Notes under the pieces: generated by a model
Told to the model about the DNA's origin: nothing
Seen by the model: only the letters and a program-made list of their open reading frames with translations
The model's database searches: none
Made by a program: the position numbers and the translations under genes
Source of the DNA: Methanosarcina sp.
GTDB lineage: Archaea; Halobacteriota; Methanosarcinia; Methanosarcinales; Methanosarcinaceae
Direction: 5' to 3'
Assembly: GCA_024280975.1 (NCBI GenBank)
Contig: JAMXLQ010000227.1
Location: 1 to 9,904 of the forward strand
DNA length: 9,904 nt
Shown here: piece by piece, positions 1 to 5,913 of the stretch
Layout: every line of letters begins with the position of its first letter
Numbering within the stretch: the first letter of the stretch is position 1

Positions 1-177
1 AAATTCTTTTCCGTTTTGTTTTAACATTTGGATTGTTTTATCCCAAAATGATTTCACTTTATAATTTTGTCAATCCACATTTTTAATAATGCACAAGTTT
101 CCACGTAAAACTTCTGTATATTTGCTACTCTGTTCAAATCCTAACATTGTATAGCAAAAGTTCGTATCTCGAGCCAT
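1..177 (-). pseudogene. Broken 5' part of an unrecognised gene, in-frame TGA
   Basis: An ATG at 177 on the minus strand is preceded by GAGGT eight bases upstream, a good Shine-Dalgarno match. It opens a frame reading MARDTNFCYTMLGFEQSSKY and onward for 35 codons, then hits TGA at 72-70. The same frame then stays open for 23 more codons to the window edge, with a plausible composition (SFWDKTIQMLK). I do not recognise the family. The simplest inference is a decayed gene in which a TGG or similar codon became TGA, with its 3' part outside the window. Pyrrolysine would need TAG, so TGA readthrough is not expected. The frame lies divergent to, and only eight bases from, the ribbon-helix-helix-like remnant at 186-326. 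Low confidence that it was ever a gene. Confidence 0.33.
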
Positions 178-185
178 TCTGCAAA

Positions 186-326
186 ACCTCAGTTAATTTA
201 AATGATGAAATTAAAACTAGTATAGATATTGTCAGAGTAACAGATGGAGACAAGAAATCTAACTGGATTGAAAAAATGATAGATTCTGAGAATAATAAAA
301 GCAAAAAAAAGGCTTCTAATAGCTAA
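186..326 (+). pseudogene. Ribbon-helix-helix-like protein remnant
   Basis: The plus frame from 186 to the TAA at 324-326 encodes TSVNLNDEIKTSIDIVRVTD, then GDKKSNWIEKMIDSE, then a lysine/serine-rich tail. This matches the ribbon-helix-helix pattern: a short strand (TSVNLN), a helix (DEIKTSIDIVRV), a turn with G, and a second helix (KSNWIEKMI). Such proteins are usually small DNA-binding regulators or antitoxins. There is no in-frame ATG or GTG. The only upstream in-frame candidate is a TTG at 147-149, which has no clear ribosome binding site and lies inside the opposing frame. I therefore read it as a gene whose first codons were lost. No toxin gene follows; the next feature is the MITE at 346. 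The family assignment rests on pattern only. Confidence 0.35.
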
Positions 327-345
327 AAGGTTGGAATTAATCAAT

Positions 346-475
346 GAGCCTATCCCAAAACTCAAAATTGCTTCTGTGGATCTCTAATTTGGAATAATCG
401 ATTGCTTTTCTTATCAGAAAAGCAATTCTAAAAATCATCAAAGAGTATATTCAAAGTGAGTTTTGGTATAGGCTC
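346..475. mobile_element. MITE-like element, 130 bp with 19-bp terminal inverted repeats
   Basis: The left end GAGCCTATCCCAAAACTCA (346-364) and the right end (457-475) are inverted copies with one mismatch in 19. Inside is a perfect 11-bp hairpin: ATTGCTTTTCT at 401-411, loop TATC, and its complement at 416-426. The element has no coding capacity, which fits a non-autonomous miniature element mobilised by an IS with matching ends. Flanks (TCAAT on the left, CTATA on the right) show no clear target duplication, so the insertion may be old. It sits directly upstream of the origin-like repeats. Confidence 0.65.
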
Positions 476-480
476 CTATA

Positions 481-606
481 CTACTTAACATTGAGGGGAG
501 GGGGTTCATGTTAAGTACTATGTTATGTTATTATCGTATTCTCGATTAATACGCCATCTGAATTTGATTATGTACTTAACATTGCATTTTTTCTGATTGT
601 TAAGTT
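481..606 (+). other. Putative replication origin: two dyads of ACTTAACAT boxes
   Basis: Four related boxes lie just upstream of the Orc1/Cdc6 gene. Box A (483-491, plus) and box B (508-516, minus) form one dyad, ACTTAACAT/ATGTTAAGT. Box C (574-582, plus) and box D (596-605, minus, with one extra T) form a second. Between A and B lies a G-rich run (495-504, GGGGAGGGGG), recalling the G-string found in archaeal origin recognition boxes. Between the dyads is A+T-rich DNA (about 519-570) that could serve as the unwinding element. Archaeal origins are commonly next to the cognate orc1/cdc6 gene and use inverted initiator boxes around an A+T-rich stretch, so origin function is a reasonable inference. 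The box sequence itself does not match the classic ORB consensus closely. Confidence 0.6.
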
Positions 607-612
607 CCGGTA

Positions 613-653
613 GCTATAAACGGGAACAGTATTCTTTAAAATACTCAGGTGAT
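613..653 (+). promoter_or_regulatory. Promoter and ribosome binding site of cdc6
   Basis: A TATA-like CTATAAA at 614-620 would place transcription start near 641-645. AGGTGAT (647-653), complementary to the archaeal 16S 3' end, ends three bases before ATG 657. This fixes the start at 657 rather than at the TTG at 597, which lies inside origin box D. Confidence 0.5.
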
Positions 654-656
654 GCT

Positions 657-1997
657 ATGGAGATTAAGCAACCTAAAGAACTCGATCGGTCAGCGTTGTA
701 TCAGGCGTTATTTGTGCCCAATAATCTCATCTTTAAAGAAGAGAAAATGCTCAGTAAAAGCTACGTGCCAGAAAACATTATAGGAAGAAATACGCAGCTT
801 GAGCAGATCGCTGCTAACCTGGCACCGATTACAAGACATGGAGATCCTATCAATATGTACATTTGGGGTGGCAGCGGAGTAGGAAAAACAATTACAATCC
901 GTCATGTACTCTCTATTTTAGACTATGGGCTTCATGAAAATAGTGATAATACTCATGTGGACTTCGTTCGGATAGATTCTACATCTATAAACAGTGATGT
1001 TCTGGTTTGTCGCGAAATTCTCGCGCATTTGACCGCGACTATCCCTCAAACAGGGTTTACCTTTGCTCAGTACCTTCAATTTATATGGAGCGAAATTGAC
1101 CGCATAGCAAGTAATTACGATTACTATGCACTGGTCATCTTCTTCGATGAAATTGACAAATTTAAGGATCCTAATAATGTTCTCTACCAGTTATCAAGAG
1201 CAATGGAGAATAAACGGATTAAGTCTTCAAACTCTACTATAGGGATCATCACCGCATCGAATAAAAAAGACTTTCTGAACTCGTTGGATGATAAAGTACA
1301 GTCCTCTGCTGGATTTGTATATCTGCAGTTTCCGGATTATACCGAGCAGGAGCTTTACGAGATTTTAATAGATAGAATTGAAGCGTTTCAACCTGGCGCA
1401 ATTACAGAAGCAGAAATCAGATATTGTGCCAAGCGTGTAGCAGAAGGATTTCACGGGGACGCTCGCAGGGCGATTGATACAATTCACGTTGCAGGAAAGA
1501 TTGCTTCGGATCAGCGTTACAAGAGGATAACTACTCAACATATTAATAATGCGGAGCAGGAAATAACAAATACAGCAACGATGGAAATGATGACTAAGTT
1601 CTCAAAGCATGATCAGTATTTAATCACTGCTATTTACTTATGTAACCGAATTATTAAAGCTGAAAAACTGAACTCATCACCAAATACAGGCACGGTATTG
1701 AATGTATACCAGGAAGTATGTAAAATAGTGAATGAATCGCCGACAAGTGAAGGACATATTTCAAGACGCATCTCGGATCTTGATGATAAACAGTTGATCC
1801 ATGCTCAAAAGATTAAAGGCTATGGGAATACAAGATTCATTACTCTGTCCTCTGATACCGAATTAGCAATTGATTTGATTTATAAGTATCCTCTAAAGAT
1901 TCAGATTGAAGCAAGTATTTCGGATATAGAATCAATTGTAATGTCTACAATAAAACGTAATAGAAAGCCTTTTGCAGGGACCTCCAAGTTTATATAA
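657..1997 (+). CDS. cdc6: Orc1/Cdc6 family replication initiator (AAA+ ATPase)
   Basis: This 446-residue protein is an archaeal Orc1/Cdc6 homologue, which binds origin boxes and helps load the MCM helicase. Visible motifs are the N-terminal linker (IFKEEKMLSKSYVPENIIGR, about 25-44), Walker A GGSGVGKT (71-78), Walker B VIFFDEID (160-167), sensor 1 TASN (199-202), sensor 2 GDARRAID (267-274) and a C-terminal winged-helix region (about 315-400). It is divergent: Walker A lacks the usual TGTGKT, and the box VII stretch usually read as DPRV or DERV is DDKV here (K213), so the arginine finger may be replaced. The start is ATG 657, supported by AGGTGAT; the upstream TTG at 597 would add 20 residues but overlaps an origin box. 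Origin-like dyads lie immediately upstream. Divergence and neighbouring mobile debris favour an accessory or plasmid-type initiator over the main chromosomal one, but this is inference. Confidence 0.93.
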   Translation: MEIKQPKELDRSALYQALFVPNNLIFKEEKMLSKSYVPENIIGRNTQLEQIAANLAPITRHGDPINMYIWGGSGVGKTITIRHVLSILDYGLHENSDNTHVDFVRIDSTSINSDVLVCREILAHLTATIPQTGFTFAQYLQFIWSEIDRIASNYDYYALVIFFDEIDKFKDPNNVLYQLSRAMENKRIKSSNSTIGIITASNKKDFLNSLDDKVQSSAGFVYLQFPDYTEQELYEILIDRIEAFQPGAITEAEIRYCAKRVAEGFHGDARRAIDTIHVAGKIASDQRYKRITTQHINNAEQEITNTATMEMMTKFSKHDQYLITAIYLCNRIIKAEKLNSSPNTGTVLNVYQEVCKIVNESPTSEGHISRRISDLDDKQLIHAQKIKGYGNTRFITLSSDTELAIDLIYKYPLKIQIEASISDIESIVMSTIKRNRKPFAGTSKFI

Positions 1998-2129
1998 TGT
2001 TTAAAACTCTTATGTCATCAAGGGTACTATGTAGTTTATGGAGTTGGGATAAATATTCGGTAAGCTCCGAAGTCGTTCAATATCAACTTCTGTAGATTGC
2101 GCAGTACCTTAGTTACTACAGGTTTATTT

Positions 2130-2363
2130 TTATGGACCGGATCCTGTACTTTCAACTTCTTTGTTAAGGTTCTCTACTTCTCTTGTAAGGCTGTTTATCC
2201 TTTTATCTTTCTCTTCAAGCAATGTTTGACGTTCTTCAAAACGCGCTTTGATATCTGCAAGTTCTAACGGGTCTGGAACTTTTTCTAACTCTTTCTTCAA
2301 TGTCTCTAAGTGTTTGTCTTTTACTTTTAATTGTTCTTCTAAACTTACTATTCTTACATTCAA
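2130..2363 (-). pseudogene. Truncated coiled-coil protein, related to the gene at 5914
   Basis: The minus frame encodes about 77 residues of strongly charged, heptad-like coiled coil. It contains KVPDPLELADIKARFEE, which aligns with KAPDLGELLQLQARYEE in the protein at 5914-6519 (9 of 17 identical, several others conservative). The first codon of the frame is a TTG with no ribosome binding site, and the N-terminal DNA-binding region of the relative is absent. Similarity ends close to 2363, exactly where an IS-end-like sequence begins (2364 onward). The C-terminus is STGSGP instead of the basic/Trp tail of the relative. I read it as an internal fragment of a paralogue truncated by a transposon end. 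It is convergent with cdc6 and may once have formed a replicon module with it. Confidence 0.55.
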
Positions 2364-2385
2364 GGGTTGTGTCGCAAAAATTTTC
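2364..2385 (+). mobile_element. IS-end-like sequence abutting the truncated coiled-coil gene
   Basis: GGGTTGTGTCGCAAAAATTT starts at the point where the coiled-coil gene loses similarity to its relative. It resembles an IS terminal repeat and is partly similar to the ends at 3459 and 8063 (GGTTCCGTTGCAAAAATC type). No matching transposase follows, so only an end remnant is proposed. Confidence 0.3.
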
Positions 2386-2671
2386 TTCTTGCACTTTGAG
2401 GCTATAATTAGTACCTTTATGTACTATTTTTCCGGGTGATGAGAATGATTAACTTTTCTGATGAATAAAACCAGAAAAACAGTAATTTTTTCAGCATAAC
2501 TAATAACTTTTTATATTATTGTATTTTACAGGACTTTCGGTACTCCATCCTTGTTTTAGTGTATCTTGCTTTCGAGTCTCTAAAACATAATCTGTCAATA
2601 CGATCCCATACGACAACCCATAAAATTTAGCATAAGAATAAGGATAATTCACCCAAAAAACCAACTGCGTT

Positions 2672-2764
2672 TTAACTTGGGAGCGCGGAGGCACAGCGAG
2701 AAGTCCCCTTCCTTTAGGGAGGGGATGAAAGCGAAGCCTCTCCCTTAAGGGAGAGGTAGTTCAC
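2672..2764 (+). mobile_element. IS200/IS605-type right-end relic (tnpB 3' end region)
   Basis: Two adjacent G+C-rich hairpins stand out in A+T-rich DNA. The first is an 8-bp stem (2705-2712 with 2717-2724, one G-T pair, loop TTTA). The second is a perfect 20-bp palindrome with arm CCTCTCCCTT (2737-2746, complement 2747-2756). It is followed by GTAGTTCAC. This hairpin arrangement, with out-of-frame pieces resembling the C-terminal tail of TnpB (for example DESEASPLRER before a stop at 2757), is typical of the right end of IS200/IS605 elements, where the tnpB 3' end and its guide (omega) RNA scaffold overlap. No open tnpB frame precedes it, so the element is a relic. Assignment is by pattern. 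Confidence 0.5.
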
Positions 2765-2943
2765 TCCGATTACAAAAGAAGGCAGGCGAGTACTGGGCAG
2801 TGCGCCGGTTTTTCTGCAAAGTCTCTGCTGTTTCTGTAGCTTTCCCAAAATCTAAGCCTATATAAGAAGTGTATTAAAAAAGGATATATAAGTTAGTCCC
2901 GACATGTCCTGAAAGTCTTCCTAACAGTCGGAGAATAACTCCT

Positions 2944-3219
2944 TTAATCGATTGCTTCTATTCTCTCTTTCTTGACAAAGGGTTTGCTTATTTTCTCCGG
3001 CATCCATTCAGGCCGGTTTTCTGGGGCTTTAACAATTTGTTTCCATGCCTTGAAAATGTGCACCTTTTTAGTTCCGCGTTCCCTGAGCATAAGAGTAACC
3101 GGTTTTGATTTTGTTCCCTCGCATCTGTTTGCGGCTTTCAAAGCAGCCTGTCTCGGCTGTTTTCCGGTGAAAACTCCATGCTCATTTCCTTCTTCGTCTC
3201 GTATTACGAAATTTCTCAT
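2944..3219 (-). CDS. Methanogen chromosomal protein MC1, nucleoid DNA-bending protein
   Basis: The product is MC1, the monomeric basic DNA-bending nucleoid protein of Methanosarcinales (mature family length 93 residues). It carries the family signature throughout: RNFVIRDEEGNEHGVFTGKQ, PRQAALKAANR, LRERGTKKVHIFKAW and NRPEWMPEKISKPFVKKER. The variable loop (CEGTKSKPVTLM) differs from the sequence I remember for classical MC1, so this may be a paralogue. The start is awkward. ATG 3219 gives 91 residues but lies 13 bases from the GAGGTGAT ribosome binding site. Alignment to MC1 puts the initiator at 3228-3226, which is ATA, at ideal spacing. A GTG at 3237 lies within the ribosome binding site itself and is unlikely. 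I give ATG 3219 as the conservative start. The gene appears intact and monocistronic, surrounded by IS debris. Confidence 0.92.
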   Translation of the reverse strand: MRNFVIRDEEGNEHGVFTGKQPRQAALKAANRCEGTKSKPVTLMLRERGTKKVHIFKAWKQIVKAPENRPEWMPEKISKPFVKKERIEAID

Positions 3220-3272
3220 GTCGGTTATAAAGATCACCTCAAAAATTAGTTACTGATACTGATTAAGTTTTC

Positions 3273-3287
3273 AAGTATATAATATTT
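3273..3287 (-). promoter_or_regulatory. TATA box of the MC1 gene
   Basis: On the minus strand AAATATTATATACTT lies about 45 bases before the GAGGTGAT ribosome binding site of the MC1 gene, in a typical position for an archaeal TATA box. It predicts a leader of about 30-40 bases. No operator was recognised. Confidence 0.45.
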
Positions 3288-3432
3288 TTCTTATAATGTT
3301 GCTAGTGGTTATTGGTTTATGCAAAGTCACAGTTTTTTTCATAACTATCCCCGCTGTAACTCCTGCTGATTATAGCTAAATATCCAGCCAAGCCTGCAGC
3401 TGTCTGCACCAACAAAAAAGACAAATTCGAAT

Positions 3433-3459
3433 TTATTCTGAGATTTTTGCAACGGAACC
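3433..3459 (-). mobile_element. Orphan IS terminal repeat (left-pointing copy)
   Basis: On the minus strand this begins GGTTCCGTTGCAAAAATCTC and matches the plus-strand sequence at 8063-8089 in 26 of 27 positions. Similarity stops at both edges, as for a transposon end. If the GG end is the outer end, as in most IS terminal repeats, the element lay towards lower coordinates, but no transposase remains between here and the MC1 gene. Confidence 0.5.
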
Positions 3460-3556
3460 ATATATACTCCCTCAAGGACGATAACAAGAGTGTGGTAAAG
3501 TCCGTTCTGGATAACTATTAATCCGGTTTTAAACAAACATTAATTCTGTTTTTCAA

Positions 3557-5050
3557 TCAATTTGGGGGCTCTCCTCTTTTCATCCTCTTCAAATACTTGG
3601 TCATTGCCACGTCCGCAATAAGGGTAATCCCTTTATGAACTGCATGGACCCCGGGTCCTACGGTCATCCTCTCGCTATAAAATCGGTGCAGAGCCTTCAA
3701 GTGACGAAGGTTGTACTCTAGGCAAAGTCCCACCAGCTCCCAGTGCTCAGGAAAAGCCCGATCCTTTCCAAAGCTGGTCGTGCCGCCAAGCCTTGTTTCA
3801 GACATGGAGCTGAAGAATAGCGGCATCAGTAGCCCGGTGTAATCCTTCAGCGACTCCACGAGTTCAATGGTCTGCAGCACGTCCTCGGCAGTCTCGCCAG
3901 GGAGGCCAAGCACAAGGCTGCCGACAGGAAGCCAGGACTCTTCTCCGAAAAGCCGATAGCAATCTCTGACGATCTCAGGCCAGCTCTCTGGGTTTTTCGG
4001 CGAAGCTTTTCTTGGCATATGCATTTGGAGAATTCTGCAGCTTCCGGTCTCTATCCCTACCCAGGCAGACATGTACTTTTGATCTCTGCCAACTCCTACG
4101 ATCCTGGACACTTCTCGAAGAAGGTCCTGATTTTGATAAGCCGTGGCGAGGCTGACATGGGATATATCCACCGTCCTCGGACCCAGCCGCTTAACCTCTC
4201 TGAACAGTTTCTTGACCTTTTCTCCATCGAGCTTGGCGCCTGATGAGCCGTAGGTGAAGACGTCTTCGGAATGAAGAACCACGTCCTTTTGACCTGCCTT
4301 TAGATTCACCGTTACGTCATCGAGGATTTTATCCAAGGGTCTGTGACGGACAGTGCGCATGCTCGGAGAACAGAAGGAACATCCCCGCCAACAGCCCCTG
4401 CCGACCTCCACGATTCCGGCAATGGTTGGGCCCCTGTTCACAGGTATGTCCCCTCCTGCCACAGCTGTTCCTCGGATTACCTTTGGAACCTCATCGCCGT
4501 TAATAATAGATCGGCAGATTTCAGGAAAATCGCCCTCTCCCTCTCCCAGGAAAATATGGTCCACTGGGACATCCTCGCCCAACAGCTCCCAGGATCCCAT
4601 ACCGCCGACCACCAGCTTTGGCTTATGCTCTTTGATCAGTGGATGGTTTATCAAGGCCAGGAACTTGGACCTGTTATGAGGCTCACCCCGCCCGATCATC
4701 TCCTCGATCTCGCGTAAGGCGATTTTTCCCAGGGGATCGTCGTGGGTTATTCCCACGATCTCAGTCTCTGGGCCGATGGCCTTATCAAGGTGATCAGGAT
4801 GAGCCACCATCACCTCGGACCGATCAAAACCGGCCTCCAAGAGGGCTGCCTCCACTTTTCTCATGCCACAGGGCGCGAGTAGGGCTGAGCCATCCGAGGC
4901 TGCAGCCATGGGAGGGCAAAAGAGCCTTCTGAAGGCAAAATCGGGCAGTACCGACTTTGGCAACGTCGCTGTAAATCCAAGAATCGCTCCCCCGTGATAT
5001 GTGCTCATCATGGTGGGATCGCTTGTCAGAACGATTTTTTTGCCCTTCAT
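3557..5050 (-). CDS. B12-binding-like radical SAM protein
   Basis: The 497-residue protein has the radical SAM cluster motif CX3CX2C (C220, C224, C227 in GRGCWRGCSFC), which binds a 4Fe-4S cluster that cleaves S-adenosylmethionine. Further radical SAM core features are VGIETGS (331-337) and LVLGLPGET (379-387). The N-terminal about 200 residues (IVLTSDPTMMSTYHGGAILG; VEAALLEAGF; KLVVGGMGSWELLG; HIFLGEGEGDF) look like the Rossmann-type cobalamin-binding domain common in this superfamily, but no DxHxxG cobalamin motif is visible, so cobalamin use is uncertain. It resembles a family of archaeal radical SAM proteins of unknown substrate. Start ATG 5050 fits the family N-terminus; no strong ribosome binding site is seen. 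Base composition is clearly richer in G+C than all neighbours, suggesting acquisition from a G+C-richer source. It stands alone, with no pathway partners adjacent. Confidence 0.88.
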   Translation of the reverse strand: MKGKKIVLTSDPTMMSTYHGGAILGFTATLPKSVLPDFAFRRLFCPPMAAASDGSALLAPCGMRKVEAALLEAGFDRSEVMVAHPDHLDKAIGPETEIVGITHDDPLGKIALREIEEMIGRGEPHNRSKFLALINHPLIKEHKPKLVVGGMGSWELLGEDVPVDHIFLGEGEGDFPEICRSIINGDEVPKVIRGTAVAGGDIPVNRGPTIAGIVEVGRGCWRGCSFCSPSMRTVRHRPLDKILDDVTVNLKAGQKDVVLHSEDVFTYGSSGAKLDGEKVKKLFREVKRLGPRTVDISHVSLATAYQNQDLLREVSRIVGVGRDQKYMSAWVGIETGSCRILQMHMPRKASPKNPESWPEIVRDCYRLFGEESWLPVGSLVLGLPGETAEDVLQTIELVESLKDYTGLLMPLFFSSMSETRLGGTTSFGKDRAFPEHWELVGLCLEYNLRHLKALHRFYSERMTVGPGVHAVHKGITLIADVAMTKYLKRMKRGEPPN

Positions 5051-5304
5051 TCTAAAGCCAACTTTTCCGTCATTTACAGTACAATTTCTATTTATTTGTT
5101 TAAAATAAAAAGTTTATGTGGTAAAAACTTTACCAAAATTGCCACCACGACTTTTTCTTGGTGTCTTCTACTAAGGCCTTTTGATTAAGCGGTTCTGTGT
5201 TAAAAAAGGCTCATAGAATGAGAAAAAGATTAAGAAATGTATCAAAAATGACAAACGGATCTATGGCTGCACTATGGAAAATAAAAATTATCCTGATGTT
5301 TAGG

Positions 5305-5472
5305 TTAACAATGATCCTCTGTGCAATAACTATTTTTATCCCGAACATTTCTACGTGCAATTAAAAGCAAAAGACCGAGCAAAACAAAGATGATAACCAC
5401 GGCGCAGAAGAGGTACAAAAAAGCCATATCCGGAGAAATTTTAGCCCCATAATCTACAGTTGCTAGTCCCAT
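5305..5472 (-). CDS. Small single-span membrane protein, 55 aa
   Basis: On the minus strand an ATG at 5472 opens a 55-codon frame ending with TAA at 5307-5305. Residues 1-16 are polar (MGLATVDYGAKISPDM). Residues 17-39 form one strongly hydrophobic span (AFLYLFCAVVIIFVLLGLLL and onward), and a basic segment (RRNVRDK, 40-46) follows. By the positive-inside rule the N-terminus would be outside and the C-terminus cytoplasmic. There is no ribosome binding site, but a TATA box at about 5498-5508 would place transcription start within a few bases of the ATG, so the mRNA is probably leaderless. The function is not recognisable. It lies downstream of nothing obvious and shares its orientation with the radical SAM gene 255 bases away. 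A competing 48-codon frame on the plus strand (5218-5364) overlaps and looks less convincing. Confidence 0.5.
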   Translation of the reverse strand: MGLATVDYGAKISPDMAFLYLFCAVVIIFVLLGLLLLIARRNVRDKNSYCTEDHC

Positions 5473-5497
5473 ATCTATCTATATGACGAAACAAAGA

Positions 5498-5508
5498 TAA
5501 ATAAGGTT
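5498..5508 (-). promoter_or_regulatory. TATA box for the small membrane protein gene
   Basis: On the minus strand CCTTATTTATC lies about 27 bases before ATG 5472, the spacing expected between an archaeal TATA box and a transcription start at or next to the start codon. Confidence 0.35.
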
Positions 5509-5826
5509 TGTAAAAATCTCCTGAAATACCGAATTTTCACTAATTTTAGCAGAGTTATCTGAGTATTGTTCACTTGGATACTATAAGGTAAATAGCCTAT
5601 TGATTAGTTTTATGGGAAAAGTACTGGATTTCTCTGACCTACTCTATGTTAGCTCCTAATCTGATTTTCTACAGGATTATTCTGCGTGCAGAGGTAGTAG
5701 TTTATCAGGCGAGAAAAAGTATGAAAAATAAAATCGACATCAATGATAGGCAAATTTAAAAAGCACATATTTTACCTATCGATGAGGACATCTTTAACAG
5801 AAAAAAATGCTAGGAGACATATAGGC

Positions 5827-5893
5827 AATATAAAATAAGGAATTATAAAAAGAGAGGATACATTTAGGATACGAAAGGATACAACTATATCCT
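5827..5893 (+). promoter_or_regulatory. TATA box with iterated AGGATAC operators before the RHH/coiled-coil gene
   Basis: AATATAAAATAA (5827-5838) is a good TATA box, predicting transcription start near 5858. Three exact AGGATAC copies follow at 5855, 5866 and 5876 (11 and 10 bases apart), then an inverted copy ATATCCT at 5887-5893. Direct repeats one helical turn apart, overlapping a transcription start, are typical operators of ribbon-helix-helix proteins, and the gene downstream encodes one. Autorepression is the likely role (inference). Confidence 0.6.
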
Positions 5894-5913
5894 AAAAAAA
5901 TTAATATGCCTCC

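Noticed and set aside
70..72. Selenocysteine or pyrrolysine at the in-frame TGA
   Set aside because: Pyrrolysine uses TAG, selenocysteine is not expected in Methanosarcina, and no stem-loop element was seen.
597..656. TTG at 597 as start of the Orc1/Cdc6 gene
   Set aside because: It lies within origin box D and has no ribosome binding site; ATG 657 has AGGTGAT three bases upstream and fits the family N-terminus.
2445..2468. GGGTGATGAGAATG, a perfect ribosome binding site and start
   Set aside because: The frame stops after seven codons; at most a relic of a lost gene's 5' end.
2500..2694. 64-codon minus frame next to the IS200/IS605 relic
   Set aside because: GTG start without a ribosome binding site, begins inside the IS relic, and no recognisable domain.
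3345..3536. 63-codon minus frame
   Set aside because: TTG start, no ribosome binding site, and it runs through the IS terminal repeat at 3433-3459.
4019..4932. Several open plus-strand frames of 74-124 codons
   Set aside because: They are antisense to the G+C-rich radical SAM gene and have low-complexity Pro/Ser/Arg-rich products, a usual by-product of coding DNA.
5218..5364. 48-codon plus frame with a hydrophobic segment
   Set aside because: Overlaps the better-supported minus-strand membrane protein gene; weak start signals and no clear TATA box.
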